Shown piece by piece: positions 12,092 through 27,400 of a DNA stretch of 64,000 bases. The number at the start of each line of letters is the position of its first letter. Positions within the stretch are counted from its first letter, which is position 1. Source of the DNA: Membranipora membranacea (taxonomy: Eukaryota; Bryozoa; Gymnolaemata; Cheilostomatida; Membraniporidae); contig OU612066.1 of assembly GCA_914767715.1 (NCBI GenBank), positions 23,472,283-23,536,282 of the forward strand, read 5' to 3'. The position numbers and the translations under genes were made by a program. The notes under the pieces are model-generated. The model saw only the letters and a program-made list of their open reading frames with translations. It searched no databases and had not been told where the DNA came from.

Positions 12092-15000
12092 GAAACGAGC
12101 GAGAGTTGCTTCTGCTTCTGAGGTAAGTTTGAAGCAAATCTATTTTTTAATCCGAGCGAAAAAAAAGCATGATACCCACCCTTGGTATATTTTTGAATTT
12201 TTTAAGTCAGCGTTATTACCCCTCCAGCTTGTCTCAGGATCTTTATATTTTGCAGTTTGAATAAGGTCAATGGGGGCTCTAACTGGTCAGTGTTTCATAT
12301 CATTCCGACAGACTTTGTATTTTTTCACGCTGCCGTATGACATGTTTTTTTAGTGCAAAAGTCAGCCTCGTTAAATCGGACGCTGACAGAGAACGGATAA
12401 CCGCAGAGCCAAACGGATTTCATATTTGAAACGAGCGAGAGTTGCTTCTGCTTCTGAGGTAAGTTTGAAGCAAATCTATTTTTTAATCCGAGCGAAAGAA
12501 AAGCATGATACCCACCCTTGGTATATTTTTGAATTTTTTAAGTCAGCGTTATTACCCCTCCAGCTTGTCTCAGGATCTTTATATTTTGCAGTTTGACTAA
12601 GGTCAATGGGGGCTCTAACTGGTCAGTGTTTCATATCATTCCAACAGACTTTGTATTTTTTCACGCTGCCGTGTGACATGTTTTTTTAGTGCAAAAGTCA
12701 GCCTCGTTAAATCGGATGCTGACAGAGAACGGATAACCGCAGAGCCAAACGGATTTCATATTTGAAACGAGCGAGAGTTGCTTCTGCTTCTGAGGTAAGT
12801 TTGAAGCAAATCTATTTTTTAATCCGAGCGAAAAAAAAGCATGATACCCACCCTTGGTATATTTTTGAATTTTTTAAGTCAGCGTTATTACCCCTCCAGC
12901 TTGTCTCAGGATCTTTATATTTTGCAGTTTGAATAAGGTCAATGGGGGCTCTAACTGGTCAGTGTTTCATATCATTCCGACAGACTTTGTATTTTTTCAC
13001 GCTGCCGTATGACATGTTTTTTTAGTGCAAAAGTCAGCCTCGTTAAATCGGATGCTGACAGAGAACGGATAACCGCAGAGCCAAACGGATTTCATATTTG
13101 AAACGAGCGAGAGTTGCTTCTGCTTCTGAGGTAAGTTTGAAGCAAATCTATTTTTTAATCCGAGCGAAAGAAAAGCATGATACCCACCCTTGGTATATTT
13201 TTGAATTTTTTAAGTCAGCGTTATTACCCCTCCAGCTTGTCTCAGGATCTTTATATTTTGCAGTTTGAATAAGGTCAATGGGGGCTCTAACTGGTCAGTG
13301 TTTCATATCATTCCGACAGACTTTGTATTTTTTCACGCTGCCGTATGACATGTTTTTTTAGTGCAAAAGTCAGCCTCGTTAAATCGGACGCTGACAGAGA
13401 ACGGATAACCGCAGAGCCAAACGGATTTCATATTTGAAACGAGCGAGAGTTGCTTCTGCTTCTGAGGTAAGTTTGAAGCAAATCTATTTTTTAATCCGAG
13501 CGAAAAAAAAGCATGATACCCACCCTTGGTATATTTTTGAATTTTTTAAGTCAGCGTTATTACCCCTCCAGCTTGTCTCAGGATCTTTATATTTTGCAGT
13601 TTGAATAAGGTCAATGGGGGCTCTAACTGGTCAGTGTTACATATCATTCCGACAGACTTTGTATTTTTTCATGCTGCCGTATGACATGTTTTTTTAGTGC
13701 AAAAGTCAGCCTCGTTAAATCGGACGCTGACAGAGAACGGATAACCGCAGAGCCAAACGGATTTCATATTTGATACGAGCGAGAGTTGCTTCTGCTTCTG
13801 AGGTAAGTTTGAAGCAAATCTATTTTTTAATCCGAGCGAAAAAAAAGCATGATACCCACCCTTGGTATACTTTTGAATTTTTTAAGTCAGCGTTATTACC
13901 CCTCCAGCTTGTCTCAGGATCTTTATATTTTACAGTTTGAATAAGGTCAATGGGGGCTCTAACTGGTCAGTGTTTCATATTATTCCGACAGACTTTGTAT
14001 TTTTTCACGCTGCCGTATGACATGTTTTTTTAGTGCAAAAGTCAGCCTCGTTAAATCGGACGCTGACAGAGAACGGATAACCGCAGATCCAAACGGATTT
14101 CATATTTGAAACGAGCGAGAGTTGCTTCTGCTTCTGAGGTAAGTTTGAAGCAAATCTATTTTTTAATCCGAGCGAAAACAAAGCATGATACCCACCCTTG
14201 GTATATTTTTGAATTATTTAAGTCAGCGTTATTACCCCTCCAGCTTGTCTCAGGATCTTTATATTTTGCACTTTGACTAAGGTCAATGGGGGCTCTAACT
14301 GGTCAGTGTTTCATATCATTCCGACAGACTTTGTATTTTTTCACGCTGCCGTATGACATGTTTTTTTAGTGCAAAAGTCAGCCTCGTTAAATCGGATGCT
14401 GACAGAGAACGGATAACCGCAGAGCCAAACGGATTTCATATTTGAAACGAGCGAGAGTTGCTTCTGCTTCTGAGGTAAGTTTGAAGCAAATCTATTTTTT
14501 AATCCGAGCGAAAAAAAAGCATGATACCCACCCTTGGTATATTTTTGAATTTTTTAAGTCAGCGTTATTACCCCTCCAGCTTGTCTCAGGATCTTTATAT
14601 TTTGCAGTTTGAATAAGGTCAATGGGGGCTCTAACTGGTCAGTGTTTCATATCATTCCGACAGACTTTGTATTTTTTCACGCTGCCGTATGACATGTTTT
14701 TTTAGTGCAAAAGTCAGCCTCGTTAAATCGGACGCTGACAGAGAACAGATAACCGCAGAGCCAAACGGATTTCATATTTGAAACGAGCGAGAGTTGCTTC
14801 TGCTTCTGAGGTAAGTTTGAAGCAAATCTATTTTTTAATCCGAGCGAAAAAAAAGCATGATACCCACCCTTGGTATATTTTTGAATTTTTTAAGTCAGCG
14901 TTATTACCCCTCCAGCTTGTCTCAGGATCCTTATATTTTACAGTTTGAATAAGGTCATTGGGGGCTCTAACTGGTCAGTGTTTCATATTATTCCGACAGA

Positions 15001-17468
15001 CTTTGTATTTTTTCACGCTGCCGTATGACATGTTTTTTTAGTGCAAAAGTCAGCCTCGTTAAATCGGACGCTGACAGAGAACGGATAACCGCAGAGCCAA
15101 ACGGATTTCATATTTGAAACGAGCGAGAGTTGCTTCTGCTTCTGAGGTAAGTTTGAAGCAAATCTTATTTTTAATCCGAGCGAAAAAAAAGCATGATACC
15201 CACCCTTGGTATATTTTTGAATTTTTTAAATCAGCGTTATTACCCCTCCAGCTTGTCTCAGGATCTTTATATTTTACAGTTTGAATAAGGTCAATGGGGG
15301 CTCTAACTGGTCAGTGTTTCATATTATTCCGACAGACTTTGTATTTTTTCACGCTGCCGTATGACATGTTATTTTAGTGCAAAAGTCAGCCTCGTTAAAT
15401 CGGACGCTGACAGAGAACGGATAACCGCAGAGCCAAACGGATTTCATATTTGAAACGAGCGAGAGTTGCTTCTGCTTCTGAGGTAAGTTTGAAGCAAATC
15501 TATTTTTTAATCCGAGCGAAAACAAAGCATGATACCCACCCTTGGTATATTTTTGAATTATTTAAGTCAGCGTTAGTACCCCTCCAGCTTGTCTCAGGAT
15601 CTTTATATTTTGCAGTTTGACTAAGGTCAATGGGGGCTCTAACTGGTCAGTGTTTCATATCATTCCGACAGACTTTGTATTTTTTCACGCTGCCGTATGA
15701 CATGTTTTTTTAGTGCAAAAGTCAGCCTCGTTAAATCGGATGCTGACAGAGAACGGATAACCGCAGAGCCAAACGGATTTCATATTTGAAACGAGCGAGA
15801 GTTGCTTCTGCTTCTGAGGTAAGTTTGAAGCAAATCTATTTTTTAATCCGAGCGAAAAAAAAAGCATGATACCCACCCTTGGTATATTTTTGAATTTTTT
15901 AAGTCAGCGTTATTACCCCTCCAGCTTGTCTCAGGATCTTTATATTTTGCAGTTTGAATAAGGTCAATGGGGGCTCTAACTGGTCAGTGTTTCATATCAT
16001 TCCGACAGACTTTGTATTTTTTCACGCTGCCGTATGACATGTTTTTTTAGTGCAACAGTCAGCCTCGTTAAATCGGACGCTGACAGAGAACGGATAACCG
16101 CAGAGCCAAACGGATTTCATATTTGAAACGAGCGAGAGTTGCTTCTGCTTCTGAGGTAAGTTTGAAGCAAATCTATTTTTTAATCCGAGCGAAAGAAAAG
16201 CATGATACCCACCCTTGGTATATTTTTGAATTTTTTAAGTCAGCGTTATTACCCCTCCAGCTTGTCTCAGGATCTTTATATTTTGCAGTTTGACTAAGGT
16301 CAATGGGGGCTCTAACTGGTCAGTGTTTCATATCATTCCAACAGACTTTGTATTTTTTCACGCTGCCATGTGACATGTTTTTTTAGTGCAAAAGTCAGCC
16401 TCGTTAAATCGGACGCTGACAGAGAACGGATAACCGCAGAGCCAAACGGATTTCATATTTGAAACGAGCGAGAGTTGCTTCTGCTTCTGAGGTAAGTTTG
16501 AAGCAAATCTATTTTTTAATCCGAGCGAAAGAAAAGCATGATACCCACCCTTGGTATATTTTTGAATTTTTTAAGTCAGCGTTATTACCCCTCCAGCTTG
16601 TCTCAGGATCTTTATATTTTGCAGTTTGAATAAGGTCAATGGGGGATCTAACTGGTCAGTGTTTCATATCATTCCGACAGACTTTGTATTTTTTCACGCT
16701 GCCGTATGACATGTTTTTTTAGTGCAAAAGTCAGCCTCGTTAAATCGGACGCTGACAGAGAACGGATAACCGCAGAGCCAAACGGATTTCATATTTGAAA
16801 CGAGCGAGAGTTGCTTCTGCTTCTGAGGTAAGTTTGAAGCAAATCTATTTTTTAATCCGAGCGAAAGAAAAGCATGATACCCACCCTTGGTATATTTTTG
16901 AATTTTTTAAGTCAGCGTTATTACCCCTCCAGCTTGTCTCAGGATCTTTATATTTTGCAGTTTGAATAAGGTCAATGGGGGCTCTAACTGGTCAGTGTTT
17001 CATATCATTCCGACAGACTTTGTATTTTTTCACGCTGCCCTATGACATGTTTTTTTAGTGCAAAAGTCAGCCTCGTTAAATCGGACGCTGACAGAGAACG
17101 GATAACCGCAGAGCCAAACGGATTTCATATTTGAAACGAGCGAGAGTTGCTTCTGCTTCTGAGGTAAGTTTGAAGCAAATCTATTTTTTAATCCGAGCGA
17201 AAAAAAAGCATGATACCCACCCTTGGTATATTTTTGAATTTTTTAAGTCAGCGTTATTACCCCTCCAGCTTGTCTCAGGATCTTTATATTTTGCAGTTTG
17301 AATAAGGTCAATGGGGGCTCTAACTGGTCAGTGTTACATATCATTCCGACAGACTTTGTATTTTTTCATGCTGCCGTATGACATGTTTTTTTAGTGCAAA
17401 AGTCAGCCTCGTTAAATCGGACGCTGACAGAGAACGGATAACCGCAGAGCCAAACGGATTTCATATTT
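12092..17468 (+). repeat. Mosaic of monomer types, partly rearranged blocks
   Basis: Sixteen monomers mix types seen to the left (GCGAAAGAAAAG, GTTACATATCATTCC, GATACGAGCG, GCGAAAACAAAG, AACAGATAAC at 14,744) in an order that no longer keeps a single higher-order period. Nothing other than satellite is seen. Confidence 0.75.
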
Positions 17469-20400
17469 GATACGAGCGAGAGTTGCTTCTGCTTCTGAGG
17501 TAAGTTTGAAGCAAATCTATTTTTTAATCCGGGCGAAAAAAAAGCATGATACCCACCCATGGTATATTTTTGAATTTTTTAAGTCAGCGTTATTACCCCT
17601 TCAGCTTGTCTCAGGATCTTTATATTTTACAGTTTGAATAAGGTCAATGGGGGCTCTAACTGGTCAGTGTTTCATATTATTCCGACAGACTTTGTATTTT
17701 TTCACGCTGCCGTATGACATGTTTTTTTAGTGCAAAAGTCAGCCTCGTTAAATCGGACGCTGACAGAGAACGGATAGCCGCAGTGCCAAACGAATTTCAT
17801 ATTTGAAACGAGCGACAGTTGCTTCTGCCTCTGAGGTAAGTTTGAAGCAAATCTATTTTTTAATCCGAGCGAAAAAAAAGCATGATACCCACCCTTGGTA
17901 TATTTTTGAATTTTTTAAGTCAGCGTTATTACCCCTCCAGCTTGTCTCAGGATCTTTATATTTTGCAGTTTGAATAACGTCAATGGGGGCTCTAACTGGT
18001 CAGTGTTTCATATCATTCCGACAGACTTTGTATTTTTTCACGCTGCCGTATGACATGTTTTTTTAGTGCAAAAGTCAGCCTCGTTAAATCGGACGCTGAC
18101 AGAGAACGGATAACCGCAGAGCCATACGGATTTCATATTTGAAACGAGCGAGAGTTGCTTCTGCTTCTGAGGTAAGTTTGAAGCAAATCTATTTTTTAAT
18201 CCGAGCGAAAAAAAAGCATGATACCCACCCTTGGTATATTTTTGAATTTTTTAAGTCAGCGTTATTACCCCTCCAGCTTCTCTCAGGATCTTTATATTTT
18301 GCAGTTTTAATGAGGTCAATGGGGGCTCTAACTGGTCAGTGTTTCATATCATTCCGACAGACTTTGTATTTTTTCACGCTGCCGTATGACATGTTTTTTT
18401 AGTGCAAAAGTCAGCCTCGTTAAATCGGACGCTGACAGAGAACGGATAACCGCAGAGCCAAACGGATTTCATATTTGAAACGAGCGAGAGATGCTTCTGC
18501 TTCTGAGGTAAGTTTGAAGCAAATCTATTTTTAATCCGAGCGAAAAAAAAGCATGATACCCACCCTTGGTATATTTTTGAATTTTTTAAGTCAGCGTTAT
18601 TACCCCTCCAGCTTGTCTCAGGATCCTTATATTTTACAGTTTGAATAAGGTCAATGGGGGCTCTAACTGGTCAGTGTTTCATATTATTCCGACAGACTTT
18701 GTATTTTTTCACGCTGCCGTATGACATGTTTTTTTAGTGCAAAAGTCAGCCTCGTTAAATCGGACGCTGACAGAGAACGGATAACCGCAGAGCCAAACGG
18801 ATTTCATATTTGAAACGAGCGAGAGTTGCTTCTGCTTCTGAGGTAAGTTTGAAGCAAATCTATTTTTTAATCCGAGCGAAAAAAAAGCATGATACCCACC
18901 CTTGGTATATTTTTGAATTTTTTAAGTCAGCGTTATTACCCCTCCAGCTTGTCTCAGGATCTTTATATTTTGCAGTTTGAATAACGTCAATGGGGGCTCT
19001 AACTGGTCAGTGTTTCATATCATTCCGACAGACTTTGTATTTTTTCACGCTGCCGTATGACATGTTTTTTTAGTGCAAAAGTCAGCCTCGTTAAATCGGA
19101 CGCTGACAGAGAACGGATAACCGCAGAGCCATACGGATTTCATATTTGAAACGAGCGAGAGTTGCTTCTGCTTCTGAGGTAAGTTTGAAGCAAATCTATT
19201 TTTTAATCCGAGCGAAAAAAAAGCATGATACCCACCCTTGGTATATTTTTGAATTTTTTAAGTCAGCGTTATTACCCCTCCAGCTTCTCTCAGGATCTTT
19301 ATATTTTGCAGTTTTAATGAGGTCAATGGGGGCTCTAACTGGTCAGTGTTTCATATCATTCCGACAGACTTTGTATTTTTTCACGCTGCCGTATGACATG
19401 TTTTTTTAGTGCAAAAGTCAGCCTCGTTAAATCGGACGCTGACAGAGAACGGATAACCGCAGAGCCAAACGGATTTCATATTTGAAACGAGCGAGAGATG
19501 CTTCTGCTTCTGAGGTAAGTTTGAAGCAAATCTATTTTTAATCCGAGCGAAAAAAAAGCATGATACCCACCCTTGGTATATTTTTGAATTTTTTAAGTCA
19601 GCGTTATTACCCCTCCAGCTTGTCTCAGGATCCTTATATTTTACAGTTTGAATAAGGTCAATGGGGGCTCTAACTGGTCAGTGTTTCATATTATTCCGAC
19701 AGACTTTGTATTTTTTCACGCTGCCGTATGACATGTTTTTTTAGTGCAAAAGTCAGCCTCGTTAAATCGGACGCTGACAGAGAACGGATAACCGCAGAGC
19801 CAAACGGATTTCATATTTGAAACGAGCGAGAGTTGCTTCTGCTTCTGAGGTAAGTTTGAAGCAAATCTATTTTTTAATCCGAGCAAAAAAAGCATGATAC
19901 CCACCCTTGGTATATTTTTGAATTTTTTAAGTCAGCGTTATTACCCCTCCAGCTTGTCTCAGGATCTTTATATTTTACAGTTTGAATAAGGTCAATGGGG
20001 GCTCTAACTGGTCAGTGTTACATATCATTCCGACAGACTTTGTATTTTTTCATGCTGCCGTATGACATGTTTTTTTAGTGCAAAAGTCAGCCTCGTTAAA
20101 TCGGACGCTGACAGAGAACGGATAACCGCAGAGCCAAACGGATTTCATATTTGATACGAGCGAGAGTTGCTTCTGCTTCTGAGGTAAGTTTGAAGCAAAT
20201 CTATTTTTTAATCCGGGCGAAAAAAAAGCATGATACCCACCCATGGAATATTTTTGAATTTTTTAAGTCAGCGTTATTACCCCTTCAGCTTGTCTCAGGA
20301 TCTTTATATTTTACAGTTTGAATAAGGTCAATGGGGGCTCTAACTGGTCAGTGTTTCATATTATTCCGACAGACTTTGTATTTTTTCACGCTGCCGTATG

Positions 20401-21495
20401 ACATGTTTTTTTAGTGCAAAAGTCAGCCTCGTTAAATCGGACGCTGACAGAGAACGGATAGCCGCAGTGCCAAACGAATTTCATATTTGAAACGAGCGAC
20501 AGTTGCTTCTGCCTCTGAGGTAAGTTTGAAGCAAATCTATTTTTTAATCCGAGCGAAAAAAAAGCATGATACCCACCCTTGGTATATTTTTGAATTTTTT
20601 AAGTCAGCGTTATTACCCCTCCAGCTTGTCTCAGGATCTTTATATTTTGCAGTTTGAATAACGTCAATGGGGGCTCTAACTGGTCAGTGTTTCATATCAT
20701 TCCGACAGACTTTGTATTTTTTCACGCTGCCGTATGACATGTTTTTTTAGTGCAAAAGTCAGCCTCGTTAAATCGGACGCTGACAGAGAACGGATAACCG
20801 CAGAGCCATACGGATTTCATATTTGAAACGAGCGAGAGTTGCTTCTGCTTCTGAGGTAAGTTTGAAGCAAATCTATTTTTTAATCCGAGCGAAAAAAAAG
20901 CATGATACCCACCCTTGGTATATTTTTGAATTTTTTAAGTCAGCGTTATTACCCCTCCAGCTTCTCTCAGGATCTTTATATTTTGCAGTTTTAATGAGGT
21001 CAATGGGGGCTCTAACTGGTCAGTGTTTCATATCATTCCGACAGACTTTGTATTTTTTCACGCTGCCGTATGACATGTTTTTTTAGTGCAAAAGTCAGCC
21101 TCGTTAAATCGGACGCTGACAGAGAACGGATAACCGCAGAGCCAAACGGATTTCATATTTGAAACGAGCGAGAGATGCTTCTGCTTCTGAGGTAAGTTTG
21201 AAGCAAATCTATTTTTAATCCGAGCGAAAAAAAAGCATGATACCCACCCTTGGTATATTTTTGAATTTTTTAAGTCAGCGTTATTACCCCTCCAGCTTGT
21301 CTCAGGATCCTTATATTTTACAGTTTGAATAAGGTCAATGGGGGCTCTAACTGGTCAGTGTTTCATATTATTCCGACAGACTTTGTATTTTTTCACGCTG
21401 CCGTATGACATGTTTTTTTAGTGCAAAAGTCAGCCTCGTTAAATCGGACGCTGACAGAGAACGGATAACCGCAGAGCCAAACGGATTTCATATTT
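17469..21495 (+). repeat. Nested block duplication (offsets 2,684 and 1,007 bp)
   Basis: Four monomers at 17,469-18,811 recur at 20,153-21,495. The ordered variants are GATACGAGCG with CCGGGCGAAA and ACCCACCCATGG, then GACAGTTGCTTCTGCCTCTG, then CAGCTTCTCTCAGG with GTTTTAATGAGG, then GAGAGATGC with a 5-T tract. Within the first copy the three monomers at 17,805-18,811 are duplicated at 18,812-19,818 (offset 1,007 bp). The rare CAGCTTCTCTCAGG/TTTTAATGAGG monomer therefore occurs three times. Confidence 0.8.
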
Positions 21496-24400
21496 GAAAC
21501 GAGCGAGAGTTGCTTCTGCTTCTGAGGTAAGTTTGAAGCAAATCTATTTTTTAATCCGAGCGAAAAAAAAGCATGATACCCACCCTTGGTATATTTTTGA
21601 ATTTTTTAAGTCAGCGTTATTACCCCTCCAGCTTGTCTCAGGATCTTTATATTTTACAGTTTGAATAAGGTCAATGGGGGCTCTAACTGGTCAGTGTTTC
21701 ATATTATTCCGACAGACTTTGTATTTTTTCACGCTGCCGTATGACATGTTTTTTTAGTGCAAAAGTCAGCCTCGTTAAATCGGACGCTGACAGAGAACGG
21801 ATAACCGCAGAGCCAAACGGATTTCATATTTGAAACGAGCGAGAGTTGCTTCTGCTTCTGAGGTAAGTTTGAAGCAAATCTATTTTTTAATCCGAGCGAA
21901 AAAAAAGCATGATACCCACCCTTGGTATATTTTTGAATTTTTTAAGTCAGCGTTATTACCCCTCCAGCTTGTCTCAGGATCTTTATATTTTGCAGTTTGA
22001 ATAAGGTCAATGGGGGCTCTAACTGGTCAGTGTTTCATATCATTCCAACAGACTTTGTATTTTTTCACGCTGCCGTATGACATGTTTTTTTAGTGCAAAA
22101 GTCAGCCTCGTTAAATCGGACGCTGACAGAGAACGGATAACCGCAGAGCCAAACGGATTTCATATTTGAAACGAGCGAGAATTGCTTCTGCATCTGAGGT
22201 AAGTTTGAAGCAAATCTATTTTTTAATCCGAGCGAAAAAAAGCATGATACCCACCCTTGGTATATTTTTGAATTTTTTAAGTCAGCGTTATTACCCCTCC
22301 AGCTTGTCTCAGGATCTTTATATTTTACAGTTTGAATAAGGTCAATGGGGGCTCTAACTGGTCAGTGTTTCATATTATTCCGACAGACTTTGTATTTTTT
22401 CACGCTGCCGTATGACATGTTATTTTAGTGCAAAAGTCAGCCTCGTTAAATCGGACGCTGACAGAGAACGGATAACCGCAGAGCCAAACGGATTTCATAT
22501 TTGAAACGAGCGAGAGTTGCTGCTGCTTCTGAGGTAAGTTTGAAGCAAATCTATTTTTTAATCCGAGCGAAAAAAAAGCATGATACCCATTCTTGGTATA
22601 TTTTTGAATTTTTTAAGTCAGCGTTATTACCCCTCCACCTTGTCTCAGGATCTTTATCTTTTGCAGTTTGAATAAGGTCAATGGGGGCTCTAACTGGTCA
22701 GCGTTTCATATTATTCCGACAGACTTTGTATTTTTTCACGCTGCCGTATGACATGTTTTTTTAGTGCAAAAGGCAGCCTCGTTAAATCGGACGCTGACAG
22801 AGAACGGATAACCGCAGAGCCAAACGGATTTCATATTTGAAACGAGCGAGAGTTGCTTCTGCTTCTGAGGTAAGTTTGAAGCAAATCTATTTTTTAATCC
22901 GAGCGAAAAAAAAGCATGATACCCACCCTTGGTATATTTTTTAATTTTTTAAGTCAGCGTTATTACCCCTCCAGCTTGTCTCAGGATCTTTATATTTTAC
23001 AGTTTGAATAAGGTCAATGGGGGCTCTAACTGGTCAGTGTTTCATATCATTCCAACAGACTTTGTATTTTTTCACGCTGCCGTATGACATGTTTTTTTAG
23101 TGCAAAAGTCAGCCTCGTTAAATCGGACGCTGACAGAGAACGGATAACCGCAGAGCCAAACGGATTTCATATTTGAAACGAGCGAGAGTTGCTTCTGCTT
23201 CTGAGGTAAGTTTGAAGCAAATCTATTTTTTAATCCGAGCGAAAAAAAAGCATGATACCCACCCTTGGTAAACTTTTGAATTTTTTAAGTCAGCGTTATT
23301 ACCCCTCCAGCTTGTCTCAGGATCTTTATATTTTACAGTTTGAATAAGGTCAATGGGGGCTCTAACTGGTCAGTGTTTCATATTATTCCGACAGACTTTG
23401 TATTTTTTCACGCTGCCGTATGACATGTTTTTTTAGTGCAAAAGTCAGCCTCGTTAAATCGGACGCTGACAGAGAACGGATAACCGCAGAGCCAAACGGA
23501 TTTCATATTTGAAACGAGCGAGAGATGCTTCTGCTTCTGAGGTAAGTTTGAAGCAAATCTATTTTTTAAACCGAGCGAAAAAAAAGCATGATACCCACCC
23601 TTGGTATATTTTTGAATTTTTTAAGTCAGCGTTATTACCCCTCCAGCTTGTCTCAGGATCCTTATATTTTACAGTTTGAATAAGGTCATTGGGGGCTCTA
23701 ACTGGTCAGTGTTTCATATTATTCCGACAGACTTTGTATTTTTTCACGCTGCCGTATGACATGTTTTTTTAGTGCAAAAGTCAGCCTCGTTAAATCGGAC
23801 GCTGACAGAGAACGGATAACCGCAGAGCCAAACGGATTTCATATTTGAAACGAGCGAGAATTGCTTCTGCATCTGAGGTAAGTTTGAAGCAAATCTATTT
23901 TTTAATCCGAGCGAAAAAAAAGCATGATACCCACCCTTGGTATATTTTTGAATTTTTTAAGTCAGCGTTATTACCCCTCCAGCTTGTCTCAGGATCTTTA
24001 TATTTTACAGTTTGAATAAGGTCAATGGGGGCTCTAACTGGTCAGTGTTTCATATTATTCCGACAGACTTTGTATTTTTTCACGCTGCCGTATGACATGT
24101 TATTTTAGTGCAAAAGTCGCCTCGTTAAATCGGACGCTGACAGAGAACGGATAACCGCAGAGCCAAACGGATTTCATATTTGAAACGAGCGAGAGTTGCT
24201 GCTGCTTCTGAGGTAAGTTTGAAGCAAATCTATTTTTTAATCCGAGCGAAAAAAAAGCATGATACCCATTCTTGGTATATTTTTGAATTTTTTAAGTCAG
24301 CGTTATTACCCCTCCACCTTGTCTCAGGATCTTTATCTTTTGCAGTTTGAATAAGGTCAATGGGGGCTCTAACTGGTCAGTGTTTCATATTATTCCGACA

Positions 24401-27400
24401 GACTTTGTATTTTTTCACGCTGCCGTATGACATGTTTTTTTAGTGCAAAAGTCAGCCTCGTTAAATCGGACGCTGACAGAGAACGGATAACCGCAGAGCC
24501 AAACGGATTTCATATTTGAAACGAGCGAGAGTTGCTTCTGCTTCTGAGGTAAGTTTGAAGCAAATCTATTTTTTAATCCGAGCGAAAAAAAAGCATGATA
24601 CCCACCCTTGGTAAACTTTTGAATTTTTTAAGTCAGCGTTATTACCCCTCCAGCTTGTCTCAGGATCTTTATATTTTACAGTTTGAATAAGGTCAATGGG
24701 GGCTCTAACTGGTCAGTGTTTCATATTATTCCGACAGACTTTGTATTTTTTCACGCTGCCGTATGACATGTTTTTTTAGTGCAAAAGTCAGCCTCGTTAA
24801 ATCGGACGCTGACAGAGAACGGATAACCGCAGAGCCAAACGGATTTCATATTTGAAACGAGCGAGACATGCTTCTGCTTCTGAGGTAAGTTTGAAGCAAA
24901 TCTATTTTTTAAACTGAGCGAAAAAAAAGCATGATACCCACCCTTGGTATATTTTTGAATTTTTTAAGTCAGCGTTATTACCCCTCCAGCTTGTCTCAGG
25001 ATCTTTATATTATACAGTTTGAATAAGGTCATTGGGGGCTCTAACTGGTCAGTGTTTCATATTATTCCGACAGACTTTGTATTTTTTCACGCTGCCGTAT
25101 GACATGTTTTTTTAGTGCAAAAGTCAGCCTCGTTAAATCGGACGCTGACAGAGAACGGATAACCGCAGAGCCAAACGGATTTCATATTTGAAACGAGCGA
25201 GAATTGCTTCTGCTTCTGAGGTAAGTTTGAAGCAAATCTATTTTTTAATCCGAGCGAAAAAAAAGCATGATACCCACCCTTGGTATATTTTTGAATTTTT
25301 TAAGTCAGCGTTATTACCCCTCCAGCTTGTCTCAGGGTCTTTATATTTTGCAGTTTGAATAAGGTCAATGGGGGCTCTAACTGGTCAGTGTTTCATATTA
25401 TTCCGACAGACTTTGTATTTTTTCACGCTGCCGTATGACATGTTATTTTAGTGCAAAAGTCAGCCTCGTTAAATCGGACGCTGACAGAGAACGGATAACC
25501 GCAGAGTCAAACGGATTTCATATTTGAAACGAGCGAGAGTTGCTTCTGCTTCTGAGGTAAGTTTGAAGCAAATCTATTTTTTAATCCGAGCGAAAAAAAA
25601 GCATGATACCCATTCTTGGTATATTTTTGAATTTTTTAAGTCAGCGTTATTACCCCTCCACCTTGTCTCAGGATCTTTATCTTTTGCAGTTTGAATAAGG
25701 TCAATGGGGGCTCTAACTGGTCAGTGTTTCATATCATTCCAACAGACTTTGTATTTTTTCACGCTGCCGTATGACATGTTTTTTTAGTGCAAAAGTCAGC
25801 CTCGTTAAATCGGACGCTGACAGAGAACGGATAACCGCAGAGCCAAACGGATTTCATATTTGAAACGAGCGAGAGTTGCTTCTGCTTCTGAGGTAAGTTT
25901 GAAGCAAATCTATTTTTTAATCCGAGCGAAAAAAAAGCATGATACCCACCCTTGGTATACTTTTGAATTTTTTAAGTCAGCGTTATTACCCCTCCAGCTT
26001 GTCTCAGGATCTTTATATTTTACAGTTTGAATAAGGTCAATGGGGGCTCTAACTGGTCAGTGTTTCATATTATTCCGACAGACTTTGTATTTTTTCACGC
26101 TGCCGTATGACATGTTTTTTTAGTGCAAAAGTCAGCCTCGTTAAATCGGACGCTGACAGAGAACGGATAACCGCAGAGCCAAACGGATTTCATATTTGAA
26201 ACGAGCGAGAGTTGCTTCTGCTTCTGAGGTAAGTTTGAAGCAAATCTATTTTTTAATCCGAGCGATTAAAAGCATGATACCCACCCTTGGTATATTTTTG
26301 AATTTTTTAAGTCAGCGCTATTACCCCTCCAGCTTGTCTCAGGATCTTTATATTTTACAGTTTGAATAAGGTCAATGGGGGCTCTAACTGGTCAGTGTTT
26401 CATATTATTCCGACAGACTTTGTATTTTTTCACGCTGCCGTATGACATGTTATTTTAGTGCAAAAGTCAGCCTCGTTAAATCGGACGCTGACAGAGAACG
26501 GATAACCGCAGAGCCAAACGGATTTCATATTTGAAACGAGCGAGAGTTGCTTCTGCTTCTGAGGTAAGTTTGAAGCAAATCTATTTTTTAATCCGAGCGA
26601 AAAAAAAGCATGATACCCATTCTTGGTATATTTTTGAATTTTTTAAGTCAGCGTTATTACCCCTCCACCTTGTCTCAGGATCTTTATCTTTTGCAGTTTG
26701 AATAAGGTCAATGGGGGCTCTAACTGGTCAGTGTTTCATATCATTCCAACAGACTTTGTATTTTTTCACGCTGCCGTATGACATGTTTTTTTAGTGCAAA
26801 AGTCAGCCTCGTTAAATCGGACGCTGACAGAGAACGGATAACCGCAGAGCCAAACGGATTTCATATTTGAAACGAGCGAGAGTTGCTTCTGCTTCTGAGG
26901 TAAGTTTGAAGCAAATCTATTTTTTAATCCGAGCGAAAAAAAAGCATGATACCCACCCTTGGTATACTTTTGAATTTTTTAAGTCAGCGTTATTACCCCT
27001 CCAGCTTGTCTCAGGATCTTTATATTTTACAGTTTGAATAAGGTCAATGGGGGCTCTAACTGGTCAGTGTTTCATATTATTCCGACAGACTTTGTATTTT
27101 TTCTCGCTGCCGTATGACATGTTTTTTTAGTGCAAAAGTCAGCCTCGTTAAATCGGACGCTGACAGAGAACGGATAACCGCAGAGCCAAACGGATTTCAT
27201 ATTTGAAACGAGCGAGAGTTGCTTCTGCTTCTGAGGTAAGTTTGAAGCAAATCTATTTTTTAATCCGAGCGATTAAAAGCATGATACCCACCCTTGGTAT
27301 ATTCTTGCAATTTTTAAGCCAGCGTTATTACCCCTCCAGCTTGTCTCAGGATCTTTATATTTTGCAGTTTGACTAAGGTCAATGGGGGCTCTAACTGGTC

